Source: Oscillospiraceae bacterium (GTDB lineage: Bacteria > Bacillota > Clostridia > Oscillospirales > Acutalibacteraceae). From it: a DNA stretch of 64,000 nt. Shown here one piece after another: positions 42,662-51,371 of the stretch; position 1 is the stretch's first letter; each line of letters opens with the position of its first letter. The stretch lies in the NCBI GenBank assembly GCA_003514385.1, contig DOQR01000009.1, forward strand, positions 160,716-224,715, read 5' to 3'. The position numbers and the translations under genes were made by a program. Under the pieces are notes generated by a model that saw only the letters and a program-made list of their open reading frames with translations, did not search any database and had not been told where the DNA came from.

Positions 42662-43213
42662 TTAATAGATGAATTCGATATCGCTGTCTTTGAGCAGGGG
42701 AGCTTTCATATCCTTGTCCGAGAGGATAGGCACTTTTACGCCCCAGGCAACTCCGATATCCGGGTCATCGAATTTTACGCTTCTGTCGTTCGCGGGGGCG
42801 TAGTATTCGTCGACTTTGTATGAGACTTCAACGTCGGGGGTCAGCGTCACGAAGCCGTGCAGGAAGCCCTTGGGGATGAAGAACATTTTCTTGTTCTCGC
42901 CGCTGAGCTCGACCGCCGTCCACTGCATGTATGTCGGCGAACCGCGTCTTATGTCAACCGCGACATCCATTATTCTGCCGCGCAGGCAGGTCAGAAGCTT
43001 TGTCTGCGCCATGGGTGAAGTCTGGCAGTGCAGACCTCTGAGCGTGCCCTGCTGAGCCGAAAAAGAACGGTTGTCCTGAACAAATTCAACGTCTATGCCG
43101 ATGTCGTGCATCTTCTGCTTCGAGTAGCTCTCGTAGAACCAGCCGCGCACATCGCCGAAAACCTGCGGCTCGATAATAAACGCGCCGTCAAGCGGGGTTT
43201 CAATTTTTTTCAT
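42662..43213 (-). CDS. rfbC: dTDP-4-dehydrorhamnose 3,5-epimerase
   Basis: RfbC/RmlC epimerises dTDP-4-keto-6-deoxyglucose at C3 and C5. The 183-residue cupin begins IETPLDGAFIIEPQVFGDVRG and includes FVQDNRSFS, GTLRGLHCQTSPMAQTKLL with the catalytic His, MDVAVDIRRGSPTYMQW, and FIPKGFLHGFVTL. Cys in GLHCQ replaces the more common Tyr. It is read with rfbA 37 bp upstream. Confidence 0.95.
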   Translation of the reverse strand: MKKIETPLDGAFIIEPQVFGDVRGWFYESYSKQKMHDIGIDVEFVQDNRSFSAQQGTLRGLHCQTSPMAQTKLLTCLRGRIMDVAVDIRRGSPTYMQWTAVELSGENKKMFFIPKGFLHGFVTLTPDVEVSYKVDEYYAPANDRSVKFDDPDIGVAWGVKVPILSDKDMKAPLLKDSDIEFIY

Positions 43214-43250
43214 ATATCGTCATTACCTTTCATAACAATGCTACTGGCGG

Positions 43251-44198
43251 TCAGCGCTTCTCCTGCTCGCTCTCGATGCCCCAGCGCGGGCGCTCACCGA
43301 TGCCGCTTATATCGTTGCTCGTGTAGAGTATCCTGCCCTCGGCAACGCTGAGCAGATGCTGACCGTAGGAGGATTTGCCGTATTTCTCCGCCGATTCGAG
43401 CAGAGCGCGCTTGCTTATCCAGCGCATGTTATAGGCGATTTCCTCGGGCGCAGAGATTTTTATTCCCTGCAGGCGTTCAACGGTCTTGATGAAGTTCGCA
43501 GCGTCGAGCAGTGCGTCAACGGTGCCCGTGTCGAGCCACGCGAAGCCTCTGCCCATAAGGCGGATATCGAGATCGCCGTTTTCGAGATATATCTTGTTTA
43601 TGTCGGTTATCTCAAGCTCGCCGCGCTTGGAGGGCTTGAGCGATTTTGCGTATTCAACGACCCTGTTGTCGTAGAAATAGAGTCCCGTTACAGCGTAGTT
43701 CGACTTCGGATGCTTGGGCTTTTCGACTATCGATACAGGCACGCCGTCGTCGTCAAATTCGACAACACCGAAGCTCTGCGGATTCTCGACATAGTAGCCG
43801 AAAATAGTCGCTCTGTTCTGCTGCTTCGCTGCCTCTCTGAGCAGATGGCCGAGGCCGTTGCCGTAGAACAGATTGTCGCCGAGCACCATAGCAACGCTGT
43901 CGTCGCCGATGAAGTCCTCGCCGATTATAAAAGCCTGGGCGAGTCCCTCGGGCTTGGGCTGGACGGCGTAGGAGAGCTTCAGACCGAACTGGCTTCCGTC
44001 GCCGAGCAGACGCTCGAACTTGGGCGTATCGTCTATGGTGGAGATTATGAGTATTTCGCGTATGCCCGCGAGCATGAGCGTCGACAGCGGATAGTATATC
44101 ATCGGCTTGTCATATACGGGCAATAACTGCTTGCTCGTAACCATGGTCAGAGGATAGAGCCTCGTGCCGGATCCGCCGGCGAGAATGATACCCTTCAA
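43251..44198 (-). CDS. rfbA: glucose-1-phosphate thymidylyltransferase
   Basis: RfbA/RmlA makes dTDP-glucose from dTTP and glucose-1-phosphate. The 315-residue product starts [17 protein letters not shown] (nucleotide loop at 8-18) and has [63 protein letters not shown] and a C-terminal [17 protein letters not shown]. It is about 20 residues longer than typical at the C-terminus. rfbC follows, while rfbD sits 33 kb away and rfbB is not in view. Confidence 0.95.
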   Translation of the reverse strand: MKGIILAGGSGTRLYPLTMVTSKQLLPVYDKPMIYYPLSTLMLAGIREILIISTIDDTPKFERLLGDGSQFGLKLSYAVQPKPEGLAQAFIIGEDFIGDDSVAMVLGDNLFYGNGLGHLLREAAKQQNRATIFGYYVENPQSFGVVEFDDDGVPVSIVEKPKHPKSNYAVTGLYFYDNRVVEYAKSLKPSKRGELEITDINKIYLENGDLDIRLMGRGFAWLDTGTVDALLDAANFIKTVERLQGIKISAPEEIAYNMRWISKRALLESAEKYGKSSYGQHLLSVAEGRILYTSNDISGIGERPRWGIESEQEKR

Positions 44199-44398
44199 AC
44201 AAATTCACTCCCTGAAAAAGTTGTTTTTATATTTATGTCAACTTCGGGGCGGCGTTTTAAAAATAAAAAACCTGTCCGTTACAATAGAATTATTGCACGG
44301 ATATCAGAAAAAACGCCCATCATTTTCACTTTCTCTCAGCCTAATAATACCACTTGCGGCGTGATAAGTCAATTATTATTCGCGTCACGGCGTTGATG

Positions 44399-44427
44399 TT
44401 GACAAGCGGGGCGCGTGGGAATATAAT
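44399..44427 (+). promoter_or_regulatory. sigma-A promoter of feoAB
   Basis: TTGACA (44399-44404), 17-bp spacer, TATAAT (44422-44427). The stretch 44199-44398 toward rfbA holds A/T runs and no gene. Confidence 0.8.
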
Positions 44428-44458
44428 TTTACCGTTACGGCGGTGGAACGGAGAGTAT

Positions 44459-44692
44459 ATGACAACTACTGCCGACAGGCTCGCTCCCGGCGAGAGCGGG
44501 TATATCGAATCGCTTCTTATTTCCGGCGCGCGGCGCAGCCGGTTGCTTGATCTGGGGCTGACTCCCGGGACTCTGCTGTCCGCCGGCATCTCGTCGCCGT
44601 TCGGCGACCCGGTGACTGTCACGGTGCGCGGCTGCGAGCTCGGACTCAGACGCTCGCAGGCGAAGTGCATAAGGCTGACGGTGCTGCGATGA
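44459..44692 (+). CDS. feoA: ferrous iron transport protein A
   Basis: FeoA is a small SH3-like cytosolic partner of FeoB. In 77 residues it shows LAPGESGYIESLLISG, RRSRLLDLGLTPGTLL and VTVRGCELGLRRSQAKCIRL, the normal order of FeoA strands. The ATG at 44459 follows GGAG; a longer frame from 44354 covers the promoter. Its stop overlaps the feoB start (ATGA). Confidence 0.9.
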   Translation: MTTTADRLAPGESGYIESLLISGARRSRLLDLGLTPGTLLSAGISSPFGDPVTVTVRGCELGLRRSQAKCIRLTVLR

Positions 44693-46656
44693 GCATACGC
44701 ATTGCACTCGCAGGCAACCCGAACTGCGGCAAGACAACGCTTTTTAATCTCCTGACGGGCTCGGACTGCCATGTCGGCAACTGGCCGGGCGTGACGGTTG
44801 AGAAGCGCTCGGGGATAATAAAAAGCTTTCACGGCGCGGAGCTTGTTGATCTGCCGGGGATATATTCTCTGCGCACGCTCTCGGACGAAGAGGGCGCGGC
44901 GCTCGGCTTTCTTATAAACGAAAAGCCCGATTTGATAATCAATGTCATCAACGCAAACGACCTTGAGCGCAGCTTATATTTAACCGTTCAGCTTGAGCTT
45001 CTCGGCGTGCCGACGGTTGCGGCGCTGAATATGACCGATGTACTCAAAAAGCGCGGCGATAAGCTCGATTATAATCTCTTAGGCGAGCTGCTCGGCATCC
45101 GTGCGGTGCCCGTCAGCGCGGCGGAAAATACGGGGATTGGCGAACTGCTCGCGGCGTGCGAAAACGCGCTTCAAGAGAAAATATCAAGTCCGCGATATGA
45201 TTTTCTGCCCGACGGCGCGAAGCTGATAGCGGAACTGATATCACCCGTCTGCAAAGAGAAGAATATTCCGATAGGACTTGGAACTCTGTGGCTCATGCGA
45301 GGGGACATAAGCGCCTGCGATTTGCTTTCTCATAGAGAAGCGCAGGCAGTTGAAAATCTGATTTCATCGAACGAGACGGAGAATTTCGACCGCGAACTGC
45401 TGACCGTTTCGCATATATATAGGTTTACCGACAGCGTCTGCAAAAAGACGCTCAGAAAAAGCAAACGGAGCGGGGAAAATTTTTCCCGCCGTGCGGATAA
45501 AATATTGCTCAACCGCTTTGCTGCCGTGCCGCTGTTTCTGACAGCGGTATTGACTGTGTTTTATCTCACCTTCGGCTCGCTCGGCACGAGGCTCGGCGAA
45601 CTGGCAGATTCGTTTATAAACGGTACTCTTGCCGATGCCCTGATGCGCCTGCTCGGTTCGCTCGGAGCGTCCGAATGGGTAAAAGATCTCGTCTGCGGGG
45701 GAATCCTCGCGGGTCTCGGCTCGGTGTGCTCGTTTTTGCCGCAGATAGCCCTGCTGTTCTTCTTTTTGGGTCTGCTCGAGGACTGCGGATATATGGCGCG
45801 CGGCGCGTTTATCGCGGATTATCCGCTGCGTCTGCTCGGTCTCGGCGGCAAGTCGTTCGTCCCGCTGTTCATGGGTTTCGGCTGCTCCGTGCCCGCGCTG
45901 ATGAGCACGCGCACTCTGCATGCGGGGCGCGAAAAGAAAATCTGCGCGGCGGTCATACCGTTCATGTCGTGCAGCGCGAAAATGCCCGTCTATGCCATGC
46001 TCATCTCGGCGTTCTTCCCGGATGTGCGCTGGGTCGCCGTGATTTTGATTTATTCGCTCGGCATAGCCTGCGCCTGTGTGGGTTCGCTGATACTTAAAAA
46101 ATGGGTTTTCAAGGGTGACGAACCGCCGTTTATCTTTGAACTGCCCGAATACCGTATGCCGTCTGTGAGCTCGGCGCTTTGCTATGTGCGCGACAGACTG
46201 CGCGAATTCTTGAAAAAAGCGGGTGCGGTGCTCTTCCCGGCGAGCGTTGTTATCTGGGTGCTCGGTTATTTTGATTTCTCCATGCATCATGCCGCCGACG
46301 CAAAATTTAGTATGCTCGGCAGGATAGGTGGCGCGATATCGTTTATATTCTCTCCGCTCGGGCTCAGCGACTGGCGGTGCTGCGTGGCTCTTATCAGCGG
46401 GCTTGTCGCGAGGGAAACGACGGTCAGCACGCTCGGTATTTTAATAGGCTCGGCGCAGAGTGTGAGAGATATAATTTCTCCGCAGGCGGCGTGCGCGTTT
46501 ATGAGCTTCTCTCTGCTTAGTATGCCGTGCGTTGCGGCGGTCGCGGCTCTTCGGCGCGAGCTGGGGACAAAGAGCACTTTAAAAGTTTTGATTTTTGAAT
46601 TTATAACAGCGTGGACAGTGAGCTTTGCGGTGTATCGCATCGCTCTTCTGATATAA
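44689..46656 (+). CDS. feoB: ferrous iron transport protein B
   Basis: FeoB is the GTPase-linked Fe(II) permease. The 655-residue product has an N-terminal G domain: G1 GNPNCGKTT at 9-17, VGNWPGVTVEK, G3 VDLPGIYSL at 53-61, and ALNMTDVLKK (variant G4). A helical insert follows, then the membrane part with two Gate-type segments, including GFGCSVPALMSTRTL and PFMSCSAKMPVYAM with the conserved Cys, and about eight membrane helices. No FeoC follows. Cys13 in the P-loop replaces the more usual Ser. Confidence 0.94.
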   Translation: MSIRIALAGNPNCGKTTLFNLLTGSDCHVGNWPGVTVEKRSGIIKSFHGAELVDLPGIYSLRTLSDEEGAALGFLINEKPDLIINVINANDLERSLYLTVQLELLGVPTVAALNMTDVLKKRGDKLDYNLLGELLGIRAVPVSAAENTGIGELLAACENALQEKISSPRYDFLPDGAKLIAELISPVCKEKNIPIGLGTLWLMRGDISACDLLSHREAQAVENLISSNETENFDRELLTVSHIYRFTDSVCKKTLRKSKRSGENFSRRADKILLNRFAAVPLFLTAVLTVFYLTFGSLGTRLGELADSFINGTLADALMRLLGSLGASEWVKDLVCGGILAGLGSVCSFLPQIALLFFFLGLLEDCGYMARGAFIADYPLRLLGLGGKSFVPLFMGFGCSVPALMSTRTLHAGREKKICAAVIPFMSCSAKMPVYAMLISAFFPDVRWVAVILIYSLGIACACVGSLILKKWVFKGDEPPFIFELPEYRMPSVSSALCYVRDRLREFLKKAGAVLFPASVVIWVLGYFDFSMHHAADAKFSMLGRIGGAISFIFSPLGLSDWRCCVALISGLVARETTVSTLGILIGSAQSVRDIISPQAACAFMSFSLLSMPCVAAVAALRRELGTKSTLKVLIFEFITAWTVSFAVYRIALLI

Positions 46657-46672
46657 AGCAAAGGAAATTGAC

Positions 46673-47869
46673 ATGAAAGAAAGCTTTGACATATTGATAG
46701 TCGGCGCGGGAGCGTCGGGGCTTACGGCGGCGATAAGCGCAAAACGCACATTGCCGCGGCTTCGCGTCGCCATGCTCGAGCGTCTGCCCCGTGTCGGCAA
46801 GAAGATACTCGCCACGGGAAACGGCAGATGCAATCTGACGAATCTCAACGCCCGGTCGCACGGCTACACCAACCGCGAATTTGCCGATTCGGTGTTCGAG
46901 AAATACGACGAGCAGCGGGTTCTGCAATTTTTTAAAAGCATCGGGCTTTTGACCTACAGCGACAGCTGCGGCAGAGTCTATCCGATGAGCAACACCGCGT
47001 CCGGTGTGCTCGATTGCCTGCGCTTTGAGGCGGAACGCCTCGGGGTGAAAAGCATATGCGAGGACAAGTGCGAGGGTATAAAGAAAACCGCCGAGGGCTT
47101 TTTGATAAACGGGCGGTACGGAGCGCGGGGGATTATAATCTGCACGGGCGGCTGTGCGTCGCCGTCGCAGGGCTCGGACGGGAGCGGGTATAAGCTCCTC
47201 TCGTCATTCGGGCACACAGTGACCGAACTTTACCCATCGCTCGTCCAGCTGACCTCGCCGGACAAGCAGCTGAGGCAGCTCAAGGGTATGCGAGTCCACG
47301 ATGCGGTGATAAGCGCCGCAGGGCGAACCTCGCGCGGGGAGCTGCTCTTTACTGATTACGGGCTTTCCGGCATAGCCGCGATGGAGATAAGCGCGGACAT
47401 AGCAAAGGCGGCGAAGCGTTCGCCCGTCAGCGTGTCGCTCGACTTAATTCCGTCGATGGGGGAGCGGGAGATAGCTGATTTCTTGTCGGGACTCGGCGGG
47501 AAATGCGAGGATATGCTGATAGGCATTCTGCCGCGCGCCGTCGGAGCGGCGGTTATAAAGACGGCGGGTGTTGATTCAAAGTCGGACACGCAGTTGCTCG
47601 GCAGAAATGCGCTGCTGAATCTCGCGCGCACGGCGAAAAACTTCAAAATAACATTTGACGGCACCAAAGGCTTCCAAAATGCGCAGGTCACGCGCGGCGG
47701 AGTCAATATAAATGAGTTCGACCGCGAAACGCTTGAGTCGAAGAAAGTGCCCGGGCTTTTCTGCGCCGGGGAGCTTCTCGATGTTGACGGCGGCTGCGGC
47801 GGCTTCAATCTCCAATGGGCGTGGGCTTCGGGTCTGCTCGCAGGGGAGAGCGCGGCAAAATCTATTTAA
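46673..47869 (+). CDS. HI0933/BaiN-family flavoprotein
   Basis: The 398-residue product is an FAD/NAD(P)-dependent oxidoreductase: FDILIVGAGASGLTAAISAK dinucleotide fold, VGKKILATGNGRCNLTN (family signature), ILGRGYGARGIIICTGGCASPS-like GARGIIICTGGCASPSQGSDG, LLFTDYGLSGIAAMEIS, and VPGLFCAGELLDVDGGCGGFNLQWAWASG closing the FAD site. Members include HI0933 and BaiN, but the substrate is usually unknown. It starts 16 bp after feoB, so they may share a transcript. Confidence 0.9.
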   Translation: MKESFDILIVGAGASGLTAAISAKRTLPRLRVAMLERLPRVGKKILATGNGRCNLTNLNARSHGYTNREFADSVFEKYDEQRVLQFFKSIGLLTYSDSCGRVYPMSNTASGVLDCLRFEAERLGVKSICEDKCEGIKKTAEGFLINGRYGARGIIICTGGCASPSQGSDGSGYKLLSSFGHTVTELYPSLVQLTSPDKQLRQLKGMRVHDAVISAAGRTSRGELLFTDYGLSGIAAMEISADIAKAAKRSPVSVSLDLIPSMGEREIADFLSGLGGKCEDMLIGILPRAVGAAVIKTAGVDSKSDTQLLGRNALLNLARTAKNFKITFDGTKGFQNAQVTRGGVNINEFDRETLESKKVPGLFCAGELLDVDGGCGGFNLQWAWASGLLAGESAAKSI

Positions 47870-47881
47870 CGGAGAAAAAGT

Positions 47882-49483
47882 ATGCTTAAAATAAATCAGA
47901 TAAAGCTTCCGCTGACTGCGGACGAACACGATCTCAGGCGCGCGGCGGGTAAAGCTCTTCGCCTTGACGAAAACAGAATACGCACACTGAGAGTGACGAA
48001 AAAAGCGGTCGATTCGCGCAAAAAGGACAACATTTTCTTTGTGTATAATGTAGAAGTCGATGTTGACGGCGACGAGAACGCGATTCTCAAGCGTTGCGGC
48101 TCTGGTGTTGAAACGGTAAAGAAAGTTGACTTTACCCCCCCGGAGGTAAAGCGCACGAGCGAGCTGCGCCCTGTTATAGTCGGATTCGGCCCCGCAGGCA
48201 TGTTTTCGGGGCTTGCTCTCGCCCGAGCGGGCTTCAAGCCGCTCATTCTCGAGCGCGGTTCGCATATCGAAGACAGGCAGAAAGATGTTCAGACCTTCTG
48301 GCGCGAGCGCAGACTCAATCCCGAGTCGAACGTTCAGTTCGGCGAGGGCGGCGCAGGAACTTTTTCGGACGGCAAGCTCACAACGGGCATAAAAGACCCG
48401 CTCTGCCGCTTTGTTATAGACGAGCTTGCGAACCACGGTGCGCCAGAGGAGATACGCTGGTCGGCAAAGCCGCATATCGGCACCGACCGCCTTGCCGAGG
48501 TTGTCCGCAATATCAGAAAAGAGATAATCTCGCTCGGCGGTGAAATCAGATTCAACTGCAAAATGACTGATATAATAGTTGCAAACGGCTATATCCACGG
48601 CGTGAAGACCGAGCATGACGGACATTTTGAGGATATCGAGACCGATACCGTCCTGCTCTGTACCGGACATTCGGCGCGCGACACCGTGAGAACGCTCTAT
48701 GCCCACGGGGTCAAGATGATGCAGAAGCCGTTTTCGGTAGGTGCGCGAATAGAGCATCCTCGCGAGTTCATCGACCGCGCGCAGTACGGCGACTTTGCCG
48801 GACATCCCGCGCTCGGCGCGGCGGACTATAAGCTCGCCTGCCACCCGGAGCACGGGCGCGGAGCTTATACATTTTGTATGTGCCCCGGTGGCACGGTGGT
48901 CAACGCGGCGAGCGAAGAGGGCGGAATAGTAGTCAACGGCATGAGCGAATACGGGCGCGACGCGGAGAACTCGAACAGCGCGCTGCTCGTCGGCATCGAG
49001 CCGGAGAATTTCGGCAGCGACCATCCGCTCGCGGGAATGGATATGCAGAGAAAGATCGAACACGCGGCATTTCTTGCGGGCGGCAGCGATTACACAGCCC
49101 CGGCACAGCTTGTCGGCGATTTCCTTGCGGACAGACCCTCGACCCGCCTCGGCGCGGTTCATCCGAGCTGCCCGACAGGCGTTGTGATGAGCGACCTGAG
49201 AAAGATACTGCCGAAGAAAGTGACGGATACATATGCAGACGCGCTTTTGAAGATGGACAGAATGCTCAAGGGCTTCGCTATGCCCGAAGCCGTGTTCACG
49301 GCGCCCGAGACCCGCTCGTCTTCGCCCGTGCGTATTCTGCGCGACGAGATATATCAGTCAAATATCCGTGGGCTTTACCCCTGCGGCGAGGGCGCGGGAT
49401 ATGCGGGCGGAATAGTGTCCGCCGGAGTCGACGGTGTGCGCTGCGCCTATGCCGTGCTCGCCGACGAAAACGACGAGTGGTAA
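47882..49483 (+). CDS. FAD-dependent oxidoreductase (COG2509-like)
   Basis: The 533-residue product has an N-terminal small domain of about 90 residues (LRRAAGKALRLDENRIRTL, then KKDNIFFVYNVEVDV), followed by an FAD fold, PVIVGFGPAGMFSGLALARAG at about 100-120. NVQFGEGGAGTFSDGKLTT, HIGTDRLAEVVRNIR, GHSARDTVRTLY, TFCMCPGGTVVNAAS and GLYPCGEGAGYAGGIVSAGVDG follow. This is the family of 'NAD(FAD)-utilizing dehydrogenases' without defined substrate. It starts 12 bp after the previous flavoprotein, and the two are likely cotranscribed. Confidence 0.88.
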   Translation: MLKINQIKLPLTADEHDLRRAAGKALRLDENRIRTLRVTKKAVDSRKKDNIFFVYNVEVDVDGDENAILKRCGSGVETVKKVDFTPPEVKRTSELRPVIVGFGPAGMFSGLALARAGFKPLILERGSHIEDRQKDVQTFWRERRLNPESNVQFGEGGAGTFSDGKLTTGIKDPLCRFVIDELANHGAPEEIRWSAKPHIGTDRLAEVVRNIRKEIISLGGEIRFNCKMTDIIVANGYIHGVKTEHDGHFEDIETDTVLLCTGHSARDTVRTLYAHGVKMMQKPFSVGARIEHPREFIDRAQYGDFAGHPALGAADYKLACHPEHGRGAYTFCMCPGGTVVNAASEEGGIVVNGMSEYGRDAENSNSALLVGIEPENFGSDHPLAGMDMQRKIEHAAFLAGGSDYTAPAQLVGDFLADRPSTRLGAVHPSCPTGVVMSDLRKILPKKVTDTYADALLKMDRMLKGFAMPEAVFTAPETRSSSPVRILRDEIYQSNIRGLYPCGEGAGYAGGIVSAGVDGVRCAYAVLADENDEW

Positions 49484-49489
49484 AAAGAT

Positions 49490-49518
49490 TTTACACATCG
49501 CGTTTTGTGTGGTATAAT
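49490..49518 (+). promoter_or_regulatory. sigma-A promoter of the HEXXH protein gene
   Basis: TTTACA (49490-49495), 17-bp spacer, TATAAT (49513-49518). Confidence 0.75.
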
Positions 49519-49547
49519 GTATAAAGATTTGCAAGGAGTGGATAATA

Positions 49548-50042
49548 ATGAAAAAATTTCTTTTCTATTTAGTCCAGTTCACCTGGGCTCTGCCGCAGAA
49601 CCTTGTCGGCGGAATTGGCTTTCTCGCGCTGAGAAAAAAGTATAAGCACGAGCGCTTCAACAACGCGTTTGTTACATATGTCCCGCACGACAATTTCGGA
49701 GGCGTGTCGCTCGGAATATTTATATTTATGAATCCCGACCGCCCGGCGGACAGAGTCCACGACACCCGTATGCACGAGTACGGCCACACGATCCAGTCGC
49801 TTCTGCTCGGACCTCTCTGGGCTTTTGTGATAGCGATACCGTCGTTTATCTGGTGCAACGTCCCCAAATTCGTCAGAATGCGCAAAGAGGACGGTGTATC
49901 ATATTATAAACTCTACTGCGAAGGCTGGGCGAACATCTGGGGCAGAGCGTGGAGCCGCGAGAACTTCATCAGCGATGAGTTCAAGACGACCGGCTATTAC
50001 GGCAAGCCCATTGCCCCGATAGATTTCAGCAAGAAGAAGTAA
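49548..50042 (+). CDS. small membrane protein with HEXXH motif
   Basis: I do not recognise a named family. The 164-residue product has a hydrophobic N-terminus (FLFYLVQFTWALPQNLVGG), then a soluble stretch, then RMHEYGHTIQSLLLGPLW with HEYGH at 76-80 running straight into a hydrophobic helix (WAFVIAIPSFIW, 91-102). YCEGWANIWGRAW offers Glu125 as a possible third zinc ligand. The pattern suggests a membrane-associated zinc metalloprotease or a relative that has kept the fold. Activity is unproven. The start has AAGGAG upstream. It is followed by the DUF4364 gene. Confidence 0.6.
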   Translation: MKKFLFYLVQFTWALPQNLVGGIGFLALRKKYKHERFNNAFVTYVPHDNFGGVSLGIFIFMNPDRPADRVHDTRMHEYGHTIQSLLLGPLWAFVIAIPSFIWCNVPKFVRMRKEDGVSYYKLYCEGWANIWGRAWSRENFISDEFKTTGYYGKPIAPIDFSKKK

Positions 50043-50070
50043 GAGAATCTCAAACGAAACAGGAGACCCT

Positions 50071-50607
50071 ATGGACGGATACGATGCATTTTCCGCGGGC
50101 GTTGAGCCGGGCGGACTGCGCAACCGTAATGAAATAAAAGTGCTGATAGCTTTCCTGCTCAAGAACACCGAGCGGGGGCTGTTGCGCCGCCAGCTGATGG
50201 AGGTCATTCAGCGCGAGGGACTGGCGAACTACTTTGAAGCGAGCCAGGCGCTCGAAAGCCTTATTGAGGGCGGAAGTGTTGAAGTTGATAAGAGCGATGA
50301 CGACGAGTTGCTGAGTCTCACCGCGGCGGGAAAGACGGCGGCGAATATCGAGGACGAACTGCCGCGCGCCGTGCGCGACAAGGCGCTCGCGACCGCAGAA
50401 GAGCTTCTCAAACAAGAACGCCGCATGAAAGAGACGCCGGTCGAGATAATCCCGCTCGAAAACGGGTGCAATGTCAGATTCACTTTCAACGACCTTATGA
50501 CGCTGACCCTCTATGTCGCGGACATGGAGCAGGCACAGAGCGTCCGGGATAAAATCCTCGCCGACCCCGAGAGCCTCTATTCGGCGGTCATAGAACAGCT
50601 GATGTAA
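50071..50607 (+). CDS. DUF4364 family protein
   Basis: The 178-residue product has an N-terminal winged-helix-like region (NRNEIKVLIAFLLKNTERGLL, RRQLMEVIQREGLANYFEASQAL) and a C-terminal beta-rich domain (DLMTLTLYVADMEQAQSV), matching the Clostridial DUF4364 family of predicted DNA-binding proteins. Targets are unknown. The start has AGGAGA upstream. It probably shares the transcript with the preceding membrane protein. Confidence 0.85.
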   Translation: MDGYDAFSAGVEPGGLRNRNEIKVLIAFLLKNTERGLLRRQLMEVIQREGLANYFEASQALESLIEGGSVEVDKSDDDELLSLTAAGKTAANIEDELPRAVRDKALATAEELLKQERRMKETPVEIIPLENGCNVRFTFNDLMTLTLYVADMEQAQSVRDKILADPESLYSAVIEQLM

Positions 50608-50620
50608 AAATAAATAAAAC

Positions 50621-50662
50621 AAGACCTGCTTTCTGTATAGAGAATAGAAAGCAGGTCTTTTG
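50621..50662. terminator. bidirectional terminator between DUF4364 and Lrp genes
   Basis: Perfect 14-bp stem AAGACCTGCTTTCT / AGAAAGCAGGTCTT then TTTT; an A-rich 5' side serves the convergent Lrp gene. Confidence 0.85.
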
Positions 50663-50672
50663 TGCTGATATT

Positions 50673-51119
50673 TTATTCGAGATTCACCGAGTAGTCCTCT
50701 TTGACGGTCGAGAGAACGACGAGCGTCTTTGTCAGCGAAACGCCGCCGGCGCTCTTTATCTCATTGAGCAGAGATTCAAGTCCGCCGGTCGATTCGGTGT
50801 TGACTTTGAGAAGAAAGTCGAAGTCGCCGGTGATGTAGTGACATTCGGTTATCTGCTTATGGGTCTTGACGAATTCGTTGAAATTGTTGTTGTACTTCGG
50901 ATGCTCCATGCTCACCGAGATGAACGCGGTGATGTCCATGCCGAGCTTCTTGCTGTCGAGCACGACGGTATACTGCTTGATTATGCCGTTGGCTTCGAGC
51001 TTCTTGATGCGTTCGATAACAGCCGAGACGGACATGTTGACCTGCGAGCCGATTACCGAAGCGTTTTCTCTTGCGTTTTTCTTGAGACATTCGATTATCT
51101 TAACATCTATCTTGTCCAA
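50673..51119 (-). CDS. Lrp/AsnC family transcriptional regulator
   Basis: The 148-residue product has an N-terminal helix-turn-helix (DVKIIECLKKNARENASVI, MSVSAVIERIKKLEANGIIKQY) and a C-terminal RAM ligand domain (DITAFISVSMEHPKYNN, CHYITGDFDFLLKVNTES). Lrp-type regulators sense amino acids and oligomerise. The start is TTG at 51119 with AGGGGA seven bases before. The target is unknown; the neighbouring patatin gene on the same strand is about 250 bp upstream. Confidence 0.92.
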   Translation of the reverse strand: MDKIDVKIIECLKKNARENASVIGSQVNMSVSAVIERIKKLEANGIIKQYTVVLDSKKLGMDITAFISVSMEHPKYNNNFNEFVKTHKQITECHYITGDFDFLLKVNTESTGGLESLLNEIKSAGGVSLTKTLVVLSTVKEDYSVNLE

Positions 51120-51332
51120 GATATCATCCCCTGTGCCGCGGTCTGCACCGCGTGATTTTTCTCTATTTTAACACCGTTTCCGCTAAAAAGTAAAGTTTTT
51201 TCTGGAATTTCTGAATTTTTTATCTTTTGATGCTTTTACGGCACAGCAAACCGAAACTTTTATCAAATCTGTGAAATGCATCTTTGCGTTGCGCGTCATA
51301 TTAAATCCGTGTGTTGCGTTTGCGTTATTGAA

Positions 51333-51364
51333 TAAAAAATACCGGAGCGTCAAAACTCCGGTAT
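51333..51364 (-). terminator. terminator of the patatin gene
   Basis: Minus strand ATACCGGAG / CTCCGGTAT stem followed by TTTTTTATT. Confidence 0.8.
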
Positions 51365-51371
51365 AATTTAA

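Noticed and set aside
44355..44398. Possible Fur-type operator before feoAB (TGATAAGTCAATTATTATTC)
   Set aside because: Only a partial match to the Fur box and it sits upstream of the -35; too weak to call.
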